Shown one piece after another: positions 28,271-38,568 of a DNA stretch of 64,000 nucleotides. The notes under the pieces are model-generated. The model searched no databases. It saw only the letters and a list, made by a program, of their open reading frames with translations, and had not been told where the DNA came from. Source of the stretch: Oryzomicrobium terrae (GTDB lineage Bacteria > Pseudomonadota > Gammaproteobacteria > Burkholderiales > Rhodocyclaceae). The position numbers and the translations under genes are program-made. The stretch covers positions 1 through 64,000 of the forward strand of contig NZ_CP022579.1 of the NCBI RefSeq assembly GCF_008274805.1, read 5' to 3'. Each line of letters begins with the position of its first letter. The stretch's first letter is position 1.

Positions 28271-29533
28271 ATGGCCCAGATCCTCGTAGTCGACGACGAA
28301 GTCGGCATTCGCGAGCTGCTCTCCGAAATCCTTGCCGACGAAGGCCACGCCGTGCTGCTGGCGGAAAACGCCGCCGCCGCCCGGCGCGTCCGGGCCGAGC
28401 GGCGCCCCGACCTGGTGCTGCTCGACATCTGGATGCCCGACACCGACGGCATCACCCTGCTCAAGGAATGGGCGGCGGCGGGCCAGCTGAACATGCCGGT
28501 GATCATGATGTCCGGCCACGGCACCATCGACACCGCAGTGGAAGCCACTCGCTTCGGCGCCGCCGATTTCCTGGAGAAGCCGATCGCCCTGCAGAAACTG
28601 CTGGCCACGGTGAAGCGCGTGCTCAAGCACGAAACCCCGGCGGCCAAGCCGGTGATGACCCTGGAAGCCTTTGCCCACGTCCCGCTCTTCAAGGACTTCC
28701 GCAAGCGTCTCGAACAAGCGGCGGCGCGCACCCCGGCAGTGCTGCTGCGCTGCCCCGCCGGTGGCCTGGCCGAAGCCTGCGCCCGCACCCTGCAGGCGCC
28801 ACAGGCGCCCTGGCTCGACCTGTCCACCGAGGCCGGCCCCCTTACCCAGGAGCGCCTCCAGGAAGTGGCCGGCGGCGTGCTGTTCGTGCCCGAACTGCCC
28901 AGCCTGGGGCGGTTGCAGCAGATGAACCTGGCCTTTGCCCTGGAACGGCTGGAACGGCACAAGCTGATGCTGGTGGTGGCCAGCAGCAAGTCCGCCACCA
29001 CCCTGCCCGACGCCGGCTGGGACCCGGCCCTGGTGAGCCGCCTGGCGGAAGTCCGCCTGGCCCTGCCGCCCCTTACCGACCGGGGCGACGAGGTGCCGGA
29101 AATCGCCGCCCTGCTGCTCACCCTGCTCGCCGAGCGCGGCGAGGTTCCGCACAAGCGCCTGGCCAGCGGCGCCCTCAACCTGCTGCGCCAGCAGCGCTGG
29201 CCGGGCGATGACGGCGGCTGGACGGCCCTCGCCGCGGCGGTCAAGAACCTGGCCCTGACCGCCCTCGATGATGAGATCAGCGCCGAGGAAGTGGCCCGCC
29301 TGCTCACCGCCGAAAGCGCGGCGGAAAACGGCCCGGGTCAGGCTCTCAGCGCCTTCTTCGGCGAGCCGCTGCGCGAGGCTCGGGAAGCCTTCGAGAAGGC
29401 CTACTTTGCCCACCACCTGGCGGTGGCCGGCGGCAACATGACCCGGGTGGCGGAGCAGACCGGACTGGAACGCACCCACCTTTACCGCAAGCTCAAGCAG
29501 CTTGGCCTGCCCGTCGGGCGCAGCAAGGAATAA
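28271..29533 (+). CDS. ntrX: NtrX-like response regulator with degenerate AAA+ domain
   Basis: A 420-residue regulator with a normal receiver domain (1-120; phosphoacceptor Asp52 in LVLLDIWMPDTDG) and a Fis-type C-terminal HTH (about 375-420, NMTRVAEQTGLERTHLYRKLKQLGL). The middle region (about 125-360) is where a sigma-54 AAA+ domain belongs, but it lacks the Walker A motif (LLRCPAGGLAEAC in its place) and the GAFTGA sigma-54 contact loop. Weak remnants remain (GGVLFVPELPSLGRLQQMNLAFALE, WPGDDGGW). It is therefore unlikely to hydrolyse ATP or open sigma-54 promoters and probably acts as a classical DNA-binding regulator. ntrY precedes it; trkA follows after 39 bases. Confidence 0.9.
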   Translation: MAQILVVDDEVGIRELLSEILADEGHAVLLAENAAAARRVRAERRPDLVLLDIWMPDTDGITLLKEWAAAGQLNMPVIMMSGHGTIDTAVEATRFGAADFLEKPIALQKLLATVKRVLKHETPAAKPVMTLEAFAHVPLFKDFRKRLEQAAARTPAVLLRCPAGGLAEACARTLQAPQAPWLDLSTEAGPLTQERLQEVAGGVLFVPELPSLGRLQQMNLAFALERLERHKLMLVVASSKSATTLPDAGWDPALVSRLAEVRLALPPLTDRGDEVPEIAALLLTLLAERGEVPHKRLASGALNLLRQQRWPGDDGGWTALAAAVKNLALTALDDEISAEEVARLLTAESAAENGPGQALSAFFGEPLREAREAFEKAYFAHHLAVAGGNMTRVAEQTGLERTHLYRKLKQLGLPVGRSKE

Positions 29534-29572
29534 GCGCGTCCCGCGGTTGCGGGCGCGCCAGAGGAGCAGCGG

Positions 29573-31003
29573 ATGAAGATCCTCATTCTCGGCGCCGGCC
29601 AGGTCGGCGCCAGTCTGGCCGAACACCTGAGTTCGGAGGCCAACGACCTGACCGTGGTCGACATCGACCGGGAGCGGTTGGCCCTGTTGCAGGATCGCTT
29701 CGACCTGCGCACCCTGGTCGGCGACGCCTCCACCCCCGGGGTGCTGGAGGCTGCCGGTGCCGCCGATGCCGACCTGCTGGTGGCGGTCACGCGCAGCGAC
29801 CCGGCCAACCTGGTGGCCTGCAAGCTGGCCCACAGCCGCTTCAACGTGCCGCGCCGGGTGGCCCGGCTGCGCAATGCCGACTTCTTCGCCGACCCGAGCC
29901 TGTTCGCCCCGGAGCACTTCGCCGTCAGCGAGGCCCTCTGCCCCGAGCAGGAGGTCACCGACACCATCGTCCGCCTGGTGGAATTCCCCCGCGCCCTGCA
30001 GGTGCTGGAGTTCGGCGGCGGTCGCCTCACCCTGGTGGGGGTGCGCGCCTACGAGGGCGGCCTGCTGGTCGGCCATCCGATCCGCGAGATGCGCCGCCAC
30101 CTGCCCGAGGACATCGACGCCCGCATCGCCGCCCTGTACCGGCGTGACCGGCCGGTGCCGCCCACCGGCGAGACCCGCATCGAGGTGGGGGACGAGGTGT
30201 TCTTCATCGCCCCCAGCGAGCATCTGCCGGCGGTGCTGCGCGAATTGCGCCGCGAGGAGCAGCCGGTGCGCCGGGTGGTGGTGGCCGGCGCCGGCAACAT
30301 CGGCGCCCGGGTGGCCGGCGCCTTGCAGCGACGCTGCCGGGTGACGGTGGTGGAAGCCAACCGGCTGCGCGCCGAGGATGTGGCCGCCCAGCTCGACGAC
30401 GCCATGGTGCTGTGCGGCGGAGCCAGCGACGAGGACGTGCTCGATCAGGCCAACATCGGCGAATCTGACCTGTTCCTGGCCCTGACCAACGACGACGAGG
30501 ACAACATCCTCGCCGCCAGCCTGGCCAAGCGCCTCGGCTGCCGCCGGGTGCTGGCCCTGATCAACCGCCGGGTTTATGCCGACATGGTCCAGGGCGGCCC
30601 CATCGACATCGCCCTGTCCCCGGCCGAAGTCTCCGCCGGGGCCTTTCTCGCCCACGTGCGCCAGGGCGACGTGGTCCAGGTGCACCGCCTGCGCCGCGGC
30701 GCCGCCGAGGCCCTGGAGCTGGTGGTGCACGGCGATGCCCGCACCTCCAAGGTGGTGGGCCGGCGCATCGCCGACCTGGACCTGCCCGCCGGGGCGTCGG
30801 TGGCCGCCCTGGTGCGGGCCATGGACGTCCCCCGGGTACTGGAGCACAGCGAGGCCGACGTGGAAACCCGCTACGGCGAGGTGATCATGGCCCATCACGA
30901 CACGGTGATCGAGGCCGGCGACCACGTCATCTTGTTCTGCACGCGCAAGGAGCTGGTGCCCAAGGTGGTGCGCCTGTTCCAGGTCGCCGTCGGCTTCCTG
31001 TGA
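29573..31003 (+). CDS. trkA: Trk K+ uptake regulatory subunit TrkA
   Basis: A 476-residue cytoplasmic nucleotide-binding subunit that gates the TrkH potassium channel in response to NAD(H)/ATP. Two RCK units are visible, each with a Rossmann N-part (MKILILGAGQVGASLAEHL at 1 and VVVAGAGNIGARVAGAL at about 235) followed by a TrkA-C domain. GAGGAGC lies before ATG 29573. Its stop overlaps the trkH GTG by four bases (GTGA), so the channel and gate are coupled. It follows ntrYX, which may regulate it. Confidence 0.97.
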   Translation: MKILILGAGQVGASLAEHLSSEANDLTVVDIDRERLALLQDRFDLRTLVGDASTPGVLEAAGAADADLLVAVTRSDPANLVACKLAHSRFNVPRRVARLRNADFFADPSLFAPEHFAVSEALCPEQEVTDTIVRLVEFPRALQVLEFGGGRLTLVGVRAYEGGLLVGHPIREMRRHLPEDIDARIAALYRRDRPVPPTGETRIEVGDEVFFIAPSEHLPAVLRELRREEQPVRRVVVAGAGNIGARVAGALQRRCRVTVVEANRLRAEDVAAQLDDAMVLCGGASDEDVLDQANIGESDLFLALTNDDEDNILAASLAKRLGCRRVLALINRRVYADMVQGGPIDIALSPAEVSAGAFLAHVRQGDVVQVHRLRRGAAEALELVVHGDARTSKVVGRRIADLDLPAGASVAALVRAMDVPRVLEHSEADVETRYGEVIMAHHDTVIEAGDHVILFCTRKELVPKVVRLFQVAVGFL

Positions 31004-32613
31004 GCCCCGTGCTACCTCCGCCGGCGGCGCCGGCCTCGCCTTCCAACCCTGGCGCCGCACCCCGGGCCGAACCCGCTGCGGCGGGCCGGCGCCGCCGGGT
31101 ACGTCGCCACCTGCGTCTGTTCTTTGCCGGCGAACTGCCGCTGCGCCCCAGCCGCGGGCTGCAGCCCTACCTGCCGGTGGTGCGGGTGTTCGCTCTGATC
31201 CTGTTCTTCTTCGGCGCCACCCTGCTGCTGCCCCTGCTCGTCGCCTGGGGGCTGGACGACGGCGCCGGCCCGGCCCTGGGCGCCAGTCTGGCCCTGACCC
31301 TGGGCAGCAGCGCCCTGCTGCTGCTCGCCACCCGGCGCGCCACCGGCGATCTGTCGATACGGGACGGTTTCCTGCTGGTGGTGCTGACCTGGGCGGTGCT
31401 GCCGGTGTTCGCCGCCCTGCCCCTGATGCTGCAATTGGGCACGAGCTTCACCGACGCCTACTTCGAGGCCGCCTCCGGCCTCACCACCACCTGCGCCACG
31501 GTGCTCACCGGGCTGGACGCCCTGCCGCCCTCGATCAACCTGTGGCGCTGCCAGCTGGCCTGGGTCGGCGGCATGGGCCTGATCGTGCTGGCGGTGGCGA
31601 TCCTGCCCCTGCTCGGTATCGGTGGCCGGCAGATGTTCAAGGCCGAGACCCCGGGGCCGATGAAGGAGCGCAACCTGACGCCGCGCATCGCCGAGACGGC
31701 CAAGGGCCTGTGGGGCGTCTACGTGCTGCTTACCGCCCTGTGCGTAGGTGCCTACCGCTGGGCCGGCATGACCTGGCTGGACGCGGTGATGCACGGCTTT
31801 TCCACCCTCGGCCTGGGCGGCTATTCCAGCCACGACGCCAGCTACGGCTACTGGAACAGCCCGGCCATCGAGGCGGTGGCGGTGGTCTTCATGCTGGTGG
31901 CCGGCCTCAACTTCGCCACCCACTACCTGGCGCTGCGCCGCCTGTCGCTGCGCGCCTACCGCAACGATCCGGAGGCTGGCTGGTTCCTCTGGCTGATGCT
32001 CGGCAGCGTGGCCGGCATTACCGTCTATCTGGTGTCCCTGGGGGTCTATCCCGACCCGGCCAGCGCTTTCCGCCACGCGGCCTTCAACGTGGTGTCGGTG
32101 GCCACCACCACCGGTTTCGCCACCACCGACTACAGCCAGTGGCCGCCCTTCGCCACCCTGTGGATGCTGTTCCTGTCGAGCTTCGCTACCTGCGCCGGCT
32201 CCACCGGCGGCGGTATCAAGATGATCCGGGCGGTGATCCTCTATCAGCAGGTCAAGCGCGAGATCCTGCGCGCCCTCTACCCCAGCGCCGTGGTGCCGGT
32301 GCGCCTGGCCGGCGCGCCGGTGCCCTCCCCCATCCTGTTCGCCGTGCTTGCCTTCGCCTTCATGTACATGGCCAGCACCGCCCTGCTCACCATGATCCTG
32401 GTGGGGGTGGGCCTGGAGCCTCTGACCGCCTTCTCGGCGGTGGTGGCGATGATCAACAACACCGGCCCGGGGTTGAACGAGATCGGCCCGGCGGGCAACT
32501 TCGCCGGGCTGACCGACCTGCAGACCTGGATCTGCTCGTTCACCATGCTGCTCGGCCGGCTGGAAATCTTCACCCTGCTGGTGGTGTTTTCTCCGGCGTT
32601 CTGGCGGCGCTGA
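31000..32613 (+). CDS. trkH: Trk K+ uptake channel TrkH
   Basis: A 537-residue inner-membrane potassium channel subunit of the Trk/Ktr/HKT superfamily. Four P-loop filters are recognisable, for example ASGLTTTCATV, STLGLGGYSS, TTTGFATTDY and NNTGPGLNEIGP; the glycines in each match the K+ selectivity positions. The first 35 residues are Pro/Ala/Arg-rich and cytosolic. The start is GTG 31000, overlapping the trkA stop. The run ends here, followed by a repeat-rich gap before hemE. Confidence 0.96.
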   Translation: MSPVLPPPAAPASPSNPGAAPRAEPAAAGRRRRVRRHLRLFFAGELPLRPSRGLQPYLPVVRVFALILFFFGATLLLPLLVAWGLDDGAGPALGASLALTLGSSALLLLATRRATGDLSIRDGFLLVVLTWAVLPVFAALPLMLQLGTSFTDAYFEAASGLTTTCATVLTGLDALPPSINLWRCQLAWVGGMGLIVLAVAILPLLGIGGRQMFKAETPGPMKERNLTPRIAETAKGLWGVYVLLTALCVGAYRWAGMTWLDAVMHGFSTLGLGGYSSHDASYGYWNSPAIEAVAVVFMLVAGLNFATHYLALRRLSLRAYRNDPEAGWFLWLMLGSVAGITVYLVSLGVYPDPASAFRHAAFNVVSVATTTGFATTDYSQWPPFATLWMLFLSSFATCAGSTGGGIKMIRAVILYQQVKREILRALYPSAVVPVRLAGAPVPSPILFAVLAFAFMYMASTALLTMILVGVGLEPLTAFSAVVAMINNTGPGLNEIGPAGNFAGLTDLQTWICSFTMLLGRLEIFTLLVVFSPAFWRR

Positions 32614-32936
32614 ACCTGCAGGCCGGAAACCAAGGACTGGCGCGGGTCTCCACGTAGCCACCGCGGAATGCCGCGCCCTGTCTGGTTCTTGGCGGTTTCT
32701 CCTCGGAGAACAAGGACTGGCGCGGACTTTCAAGGTGGTCGCGTCGCGTCCATTGCCTGGCGCCCTTTTCCACGGAGCATGCCCGGAAAGCCACGCCAGG
32801 CGCGGGCTTTGCCCAGAGCGCCTGTCTGCCGCACCGCCGCCGGACAGGGCGGCCCACGCCTCTTTTTGACCCAATCGGTGTTTCGCCCCGGCGGTTTTGG
32901 GATAATCCCCCTTTTGCCTCTTTTCGGAGTGCCGCC
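32614..32936. repeat. Repeat-rich trkH-hemE gap, copy 2 of the dispersed repeat
   Basis: The 323-base gap has two direct 15-base copies of CAAGGACTGGCGCGG (32631-32645 and 32711-32725). Between them lies an inverted-repeat unit with GGAGAACAAGG (32705-32715), an 11-mer also present at 49002-49012. A 29-base unit at 32761-32789 recurs at 52861-52889 with three mismatches and is itself flanked by GCCTGGCG/CGCCAGGC. The right end, after a T/C-rich tract, should hold the hemE promoter. Confidence 0.75.
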
Positions 32937-34019
32937 ATGGCCCGCCCGCAGAACGACACCTTCCTCCGCGCCCTGCTGCGTGAGCCCACCGACTACACCC
33001 CGGTCTGGCTGATGCGCCAGGCCGGCCGCTACCTGCCCGAGTACTGCGCCACGCGCAAGCAGGCCGGCAGCTTCCTCAACCTGTGCAAAAACCCCCGGGC
33101 GGCCTGCGAGGTGACCCTGCAGCCCCTGGAGCGCTACGACCTGGATGCGGCCATCCTCTTCTCCGACATCCTCACCGTGCCCGACGCCATGGGTCTGGGG
33201 CTGTACTTCGCCGAGGGCGAGGGGCCGCGCTTCGAGCGCCCCCTGGCCGACGAGGCGGCGATCAAGGCCCTCAAGGTGCCGGACCCCTACGGCGAACTGA
33301 AGTACGTCATGGACGCGGTATCCGAGATCCGCGGTGCGCTGAACAACCGGGTGCCCCTGATCGGCTTCTCCGGCAGCCCCTACACCCTGGCCTGCTACAT
33401 GGTCGAAGGCGGTTCCAGCGACGACTACCGCAAGATCAAGACCATGCTGTACTCCCGCCCCGACCTGCTGCACCACATCCTGGCGGTGACGGCGGATGCG
33501 GTGACCGCCTACCTGAACGCCCAGATCGATTCCGGCGCCCAGGCAGTGATGATCTTCGACTCCTGGGGCGGCGGCCTGTCGGCGGCGGCCTACCAGGAAT
33601 TCTCGCTGCGCTACATGGAGCGCATCGTCGCCGGGCTGAAGCGCGAGAAGGACGGCGAGAAAGTGCCGGTGATCGTATTCACCAAGGGCGGCGGCCTGTG
33701 GCTCGAATCCATCGCCGCCATCGGCACCGACGCCGTCGGTCTGGACTGGACCATCGACCTGGGCGAGGCCCGCCGCCGCGTCGGCGACAAGGTTGCCCTG
33801 CAGGGCAACCTGGACCCCTCCGTGCTGTTCGCCCCGGCCGAGGTGGTGGCAGCCGAGGCCGTCAAGGTGCTGGCCTCCTTCGATCGCCCGGGGCCGAGCA
33901 ACACCGGCCACGTCTTCAACCTGGGCCACGGCATCTCCCAGTTCACCCCGCCGGACGTGGTCAAGACCCTGGTGGACACGGTCCACGCCGAAAGCCGTCG
34001 GCGCCGTCAGGCTGCCTAA
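32937..34019 (+). CDS. hemE: Uroporphyrinogen decarboxylase
   Basis: A 360-residue cytosolic enzyme that converts uroporphyrinogen III to coproporphyrinogen III in heme synthesis. The signature [15 protein letters not shown] near the N-terminus and the [16 protein letters not shown] and [11 protein letters not shown]-like (DSWGGGLS) stretches are diagnostic, as is the catalytic Asp in [18 protein letters not shown] 32937 has GGAG upstream at normal spacing. It is flanked by repeat-bearing and AT-rich gaps, so it is probably monocistronic. No other heme gene is close. Confidence 0.98.
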   Translation: MARPQNDTFLRALLREPTDYTPVWLMRQAGRYLPEYCATRKQAGSFLNLCKNPRAACEVTLQPLERYDLDAAILFSDILTVPDAMGLGLYFAEGEGPRFERPLADEAAIKALKVPDPYGELKYVMDAVSEIRGALNNRVPLIGFSGSPYTLACYMVEGGSSDDYRKIKTMLYSRPDLLHHILAVTADAVTAYLNAQIDSGAQAVMIFDSWGGGLSAAAYQEFSLRYMERIVAGLKREKDGEKVPVIVFTKGGGLWLESIAAIGTDAVGLDWTIDLGEARRRVGDKVALQGNLDPSVLFAPAEVVAAEAVKVLASFDRPGPSNTGHVFNLGHGISQFTPPDVVKTLVDTVHAESRRRRQAA

Positions 34020-34355
34020 GCCCATCTGCCCTGCTTGGGTGTCCGTCCGGGCACCAAAGCAGGGCGAAATCCCCGGCGTAGGCTTGACTTATGCACAGCG
34101 CCGCGTTCTCTGCCCCGCCCCGGTGCGGTGGGCGTGAGAATATGACAAGGCAGCGACGGTGTTGTTCAGGGCATTGAAAACAAAAGAATTTTTATTTGCC
34201 GATTTTTTCGGCAATATGACAGAAAGCCTTGATCCATCGGCCTCGTGCCGATTTTTGGGCCCGTTCCCCACAGAGTTATCCACAGGTTCTGTGCACAACC
34301 TCCGATTCGCCAGTACTGGCGGCCCTTGCCGAGTTTTCTCTGTCGGGAGACTGAC
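34020..34355. other. AT-rich hemE-priA gap with DnaA boxes
   Basis: This 336-base gap starts with a hairpin (CCCTGCTTGGGTG 34029-34041 / CACCAAAGCAGGG 34052-34064) without a T tract. DnaA-box sequences TTATGCACA (34089-34097) and TTATCCACA (34276-34284) flank a strikingly AT-rich stretch (about 34166-34220). That stretch contains the inverted repeat TTGCCGA/TCGGCAA with a T5 loop (34196-34214). It presumably also holds the priA promoter. Confidence 0.55.
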
Positions 34356-36374
<2,019 letters not shown>

Positions 36375-36384
36375 TTTGGGCGGG

Positions 36385-36401
36385 TTGGCACGGCGGTTGC
36401 A
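36385..36401 (+). promoter_or_regulatory. Perfect sigma-54 promoter
   Basis: TTGGCACGGCGGTTGCA matches the established -24/-12 consensus YTGGCACGRNNNTTGCW at every position. GG lies at 36387-36388 and GC at 36399-36400. It sits ten bases after the priA stop and 30 bases upstream of the next start codon, so transcripts should start near 36412. Confidence 0.92.
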
Positions 36402-36431
36402 CTGGGAAGCCTCCGTTACCAGGAGCCGCCC

Positions 36432-37634
36432 ATGAAAATCGTCGATACCACCCTGCAGCAAACGTCGGCCCACCGGGAAGAGTCCCGCACCGATCTGGCC
36501 CACGAAAGCCGCATCACCGCCGTCAGCGGTGGCCTGTTCGGTGCCCTGATGGCCCAGGCGCGCTCCGGTGCTGCCCCGGGGAGCAGCGATACGGTCAGCA
36601 ACGTGGCCTCCGCCAGCGGCAGTGGCGACAGCAGCGCGCCGCCCTTGCCGCCGGGCTTTCTCGCCATCGACTGGAACGCCCTGAGCAGCGAAGCGCCCTC
36701 CCAAACCGACCATCTGCGCCTGCAAAAAACCCTGGAGCGCCTGCTCGCCGACCTGCTGGCCATCCTGCGTGGCGAGCCGGCGGATGGCTCGGCGCCCCTG
36801 TCCCTGTCAGACCTGTTGCCAGCCACGAAGGCGGTGAGCGACGGCGCAGCGGACACCGATCCGGCCGTGGCCGCCAGCAATCGGCGCCCGGCCGTGGCGG
36901 TAACCTGGCAGAGCACCACCACCACGGCCCATTACGAAAGCGAAGCGGTCAGCTATTGCGCCAAGGGCCAGGTGTGCACCGCCGATGGCCGGCAGATCGA
37001 CGTTTCCCTCGACTTCGCCCTGGCCCGGGAAAGCCTGGCGGTGAGCCGGGTCGAGCAAAGCGGCAAGGCCTACTACTTCAAGGACCCGCTGGTGGTCAGC
37101 CTGCCCGGCGGCACCGCCAATCTGGACGGGCCGGGGCTGTCCTTCGACCTGGACGCCGACGGCACGGCCGAAGCCATCCCCTTCACCGGCCGGGGCAGCG
37201 CCCTGCTCGCCTGGGACCGCAACGGCAACGGCAGCATCGACGACGGGCGCGAACTGTTCGGCGCCCTGAGCGGTGACGGCTTTGCCGACCTGGCGGCCCT
37301 CGATAGCGACCACAACGGCTGGATCGACGAGGCCGACCCGGTGTGGAGTCATCTGGTGCTATGGCAGCGCCAGATGACCGAGGCCGCCGCCCCATCCTCC
37401 ACCTCCTCTGCCTCTGCTGCCGGGACGCCGCCCGCCGTGACGGACCGGTTGATCAGCCTCAAGGAAGCGGGCATCGGCGCGCTGTCGGTCAGCGGGGTGA
37501 GTACCCCGTTTCTCTACAAGCGCCAGCAGGACGATGGCAGCAGCGACGTGCAGGGCATGCTGCGGGCTTCCGGCGTGTATCTGATGGAAGACGGTCGGCC
37601 CGGGGCCCTGCAGCAGGTGGATCTGGCCGTGTGA
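36432..37634 (+). CDS. Calcium-binding-type (EF-hand/dockerin-like) protein
   Basis: A 400-residue protein with a Ser/Thr-rich N-terminal region without a classical signal peptide and a helical stretch (about 90-115). Its C-terminal half contains repeated Asp-rich loops: DLDADGTAE, DRNGNGSIDDGRELFG and DSDHNGWIDEADP. These fit EF-hand-type calcium loops. Related uncharacterised proteins occur in Pseudomonas, Shewanella and other motile bacteria; no function is established. AGGAG precedes ATG 36432, and a perfect sigma-54 promoter lies just upstream, so expression should need a sigma-54 activator. It stands alone between priA and a convergent MOSC gene. Association with surface structures or biofilm is only a guess. 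Confidence 0.85.
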   Translation: MKIVDTTLQQTSAHREESRTDLAHESRITAVSGGLFGALMAQARSGAAPGSSDTVSNVASASGSGDSSAPPLPPGFLAIDWNALSSEAPSQTDHLRLQKTLERLLADLLAILRGEPADGSAPLSLSDLLPATKAVSDGAADTDPAVAASNRRPAVAVTWQSTTTTAHYESEAVSYCAKGQVCTADGRQIDVSLDFALARESLAVSRVEQSGKAYYFKDPLVVSLPGGTANLDGPGLSFDLDADGTAEAIPFTGRGSALLAWDRNGNGSIDDGRELFGALSGDGFADLAALDSDHNGWIDEADPVWSHLVLWQRQMTEAAAPSSTSSASAAGTPPAVTDRLISLKEAGIGALSVSGVSTPFLYKRQQDDGSSDVQGMLRASGVYLMEDGRPGALQQVDLAV

Positions 37635-37762
37635 GCGCGGCCGACTGTGGTGGGAAGGCTGCGCCGACGTTACTCGGCCCGCGTCACTGAGGAGCCGAGC
37701 CGTCGCCAAGGCCGCTGGCGCAGCCCGGGTGACGTTTCCATGGGGTGGCGTGGGGGGGCGCT

Positions 37763-38530
37763 CTAGCCCGCTGGCCGATCGTGCCATAGCGGCGCCGCCG
37801 GGGCGGTGGCGCCGTTAGCGTTGGCGGCGCTCCCGGGCCGGTTGGCCTCCAGCCAGGCAGCCCGCTCGCTGAGCTTCTTCTGCCAGCTGGCCGGCAGGGC
37901 CGGCACCGTGGCCAGCAGGTGGCGCAGCCAGGCCGGCGACGGATCGGCGGTGCCGGCCGGCAGGCAGTGCCAGCCGTTCCACAGGGCGGCCAGGCTGAGC
38001 CGTCCGGCACCCTCTTCCACCTGTACCAGGGCATCGCCCGGGCGCACCGTGCCGGCTTCCACCACCCGGTAGTACCAGCCGGTCAGGCCGTGCTGGGCTA
38101 TGTAGTAGGCCAGGCCGGAGCGACCCGAGGCGATGCCGAAGCGGGCGTCGATCTTCCAGCACGGCGAGCGGGGCTGACTCACTTCGAGCAGCGCCGTGCC
38201 CAGGCGGAAGCGGTCGCCGATGCACACCGTGGCCTCGTCCAGGCCCGCCACCGACAGGTTCTCGCCCATGCTGCCCGGGACGAAGGGCGCCTCGGCCCGG
38301 GGAAAAGCGGTGGCCAGTCGGGGGTAGTGGTCGGCACAGTACTGATGCACCGCCTTGTCCGGCCCACCATGCACGCGCAGATCGGCCTGCTGGTCGCCGG
38401 CGATGCCCAGGGGGCCGACGGACGCCGCTTCGACCAGGGGCTCCTTGAAGATGCCCGTGGATTGGCCTTCCGGCGGCAGGGGCTTGATGGAACCAATGAA
38501 GATGCGGGTTTCCAGGGGGGAGGTGTTCAT
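37763..38530 (-). CDS. MOSC-domain protein (YiiM-like)
   Basis: A 255-residue MOSC-domain protein of the YiiM branch. MOSC proteins handle molybdenum-cofactor sulfur or molybdopterin-dependent reduction; YiiM reduces N-hydroxylated purines in E. coli. The family features DLRVHGGPDKAVHQYCADHY, GSMGENLSVAGLDE and the conserved cysteine in QPRSPCWKID are visible. The start is ATG 38530; longer frames upstream overlap the ROK gene. It is the last gene of the minus-strand run carbonic anhydrase - CDF - ROK - MOSC, 38 bases downstream of the ROK gene. Confidence 0.93.
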   Translation of the reverse strand: MNTSPLETRIFIGSIKPLPPEGQSTGIFKEPLVEAASVGPLGIAGDQQADLRVHGGPDKAVHQYCADHYPRLATAFPRAEAPFVPGSMGENLSVAGLDEATVCIGDRFRLGTALLEVSQPRSPCWKIDARFGIASGRSGLAYYIAQHGLTGWYYRVVEAGTVRPGDALVQVEEGAGRLSLAALWNGWHCLPAGTADPSPAWLRHLLATVPALPASWQKKLSERAAWLEANRPGSAANANGATAPAAPLWHDRPAG

Positions 38531-38568
38531 GGTCTTCCTTGGTGCGGGGGGGCAAACGTTACGGACGC

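Noticed and set aside
26291-31060. A 1589-codon open frame on the minus strand opposite DUF4390-ntrYX-trkA
   Set aside because: It lies wholly antisense to genes with clear domains and is Gly/His/Gln-rich, the usual third-position artefact of GC-rich coding DNA.
34029-34064. Rho-independent terminator of hemE
   Set aside because: The hairpin is good but no T tract follows, so it is described only as a hairpin in the gap.
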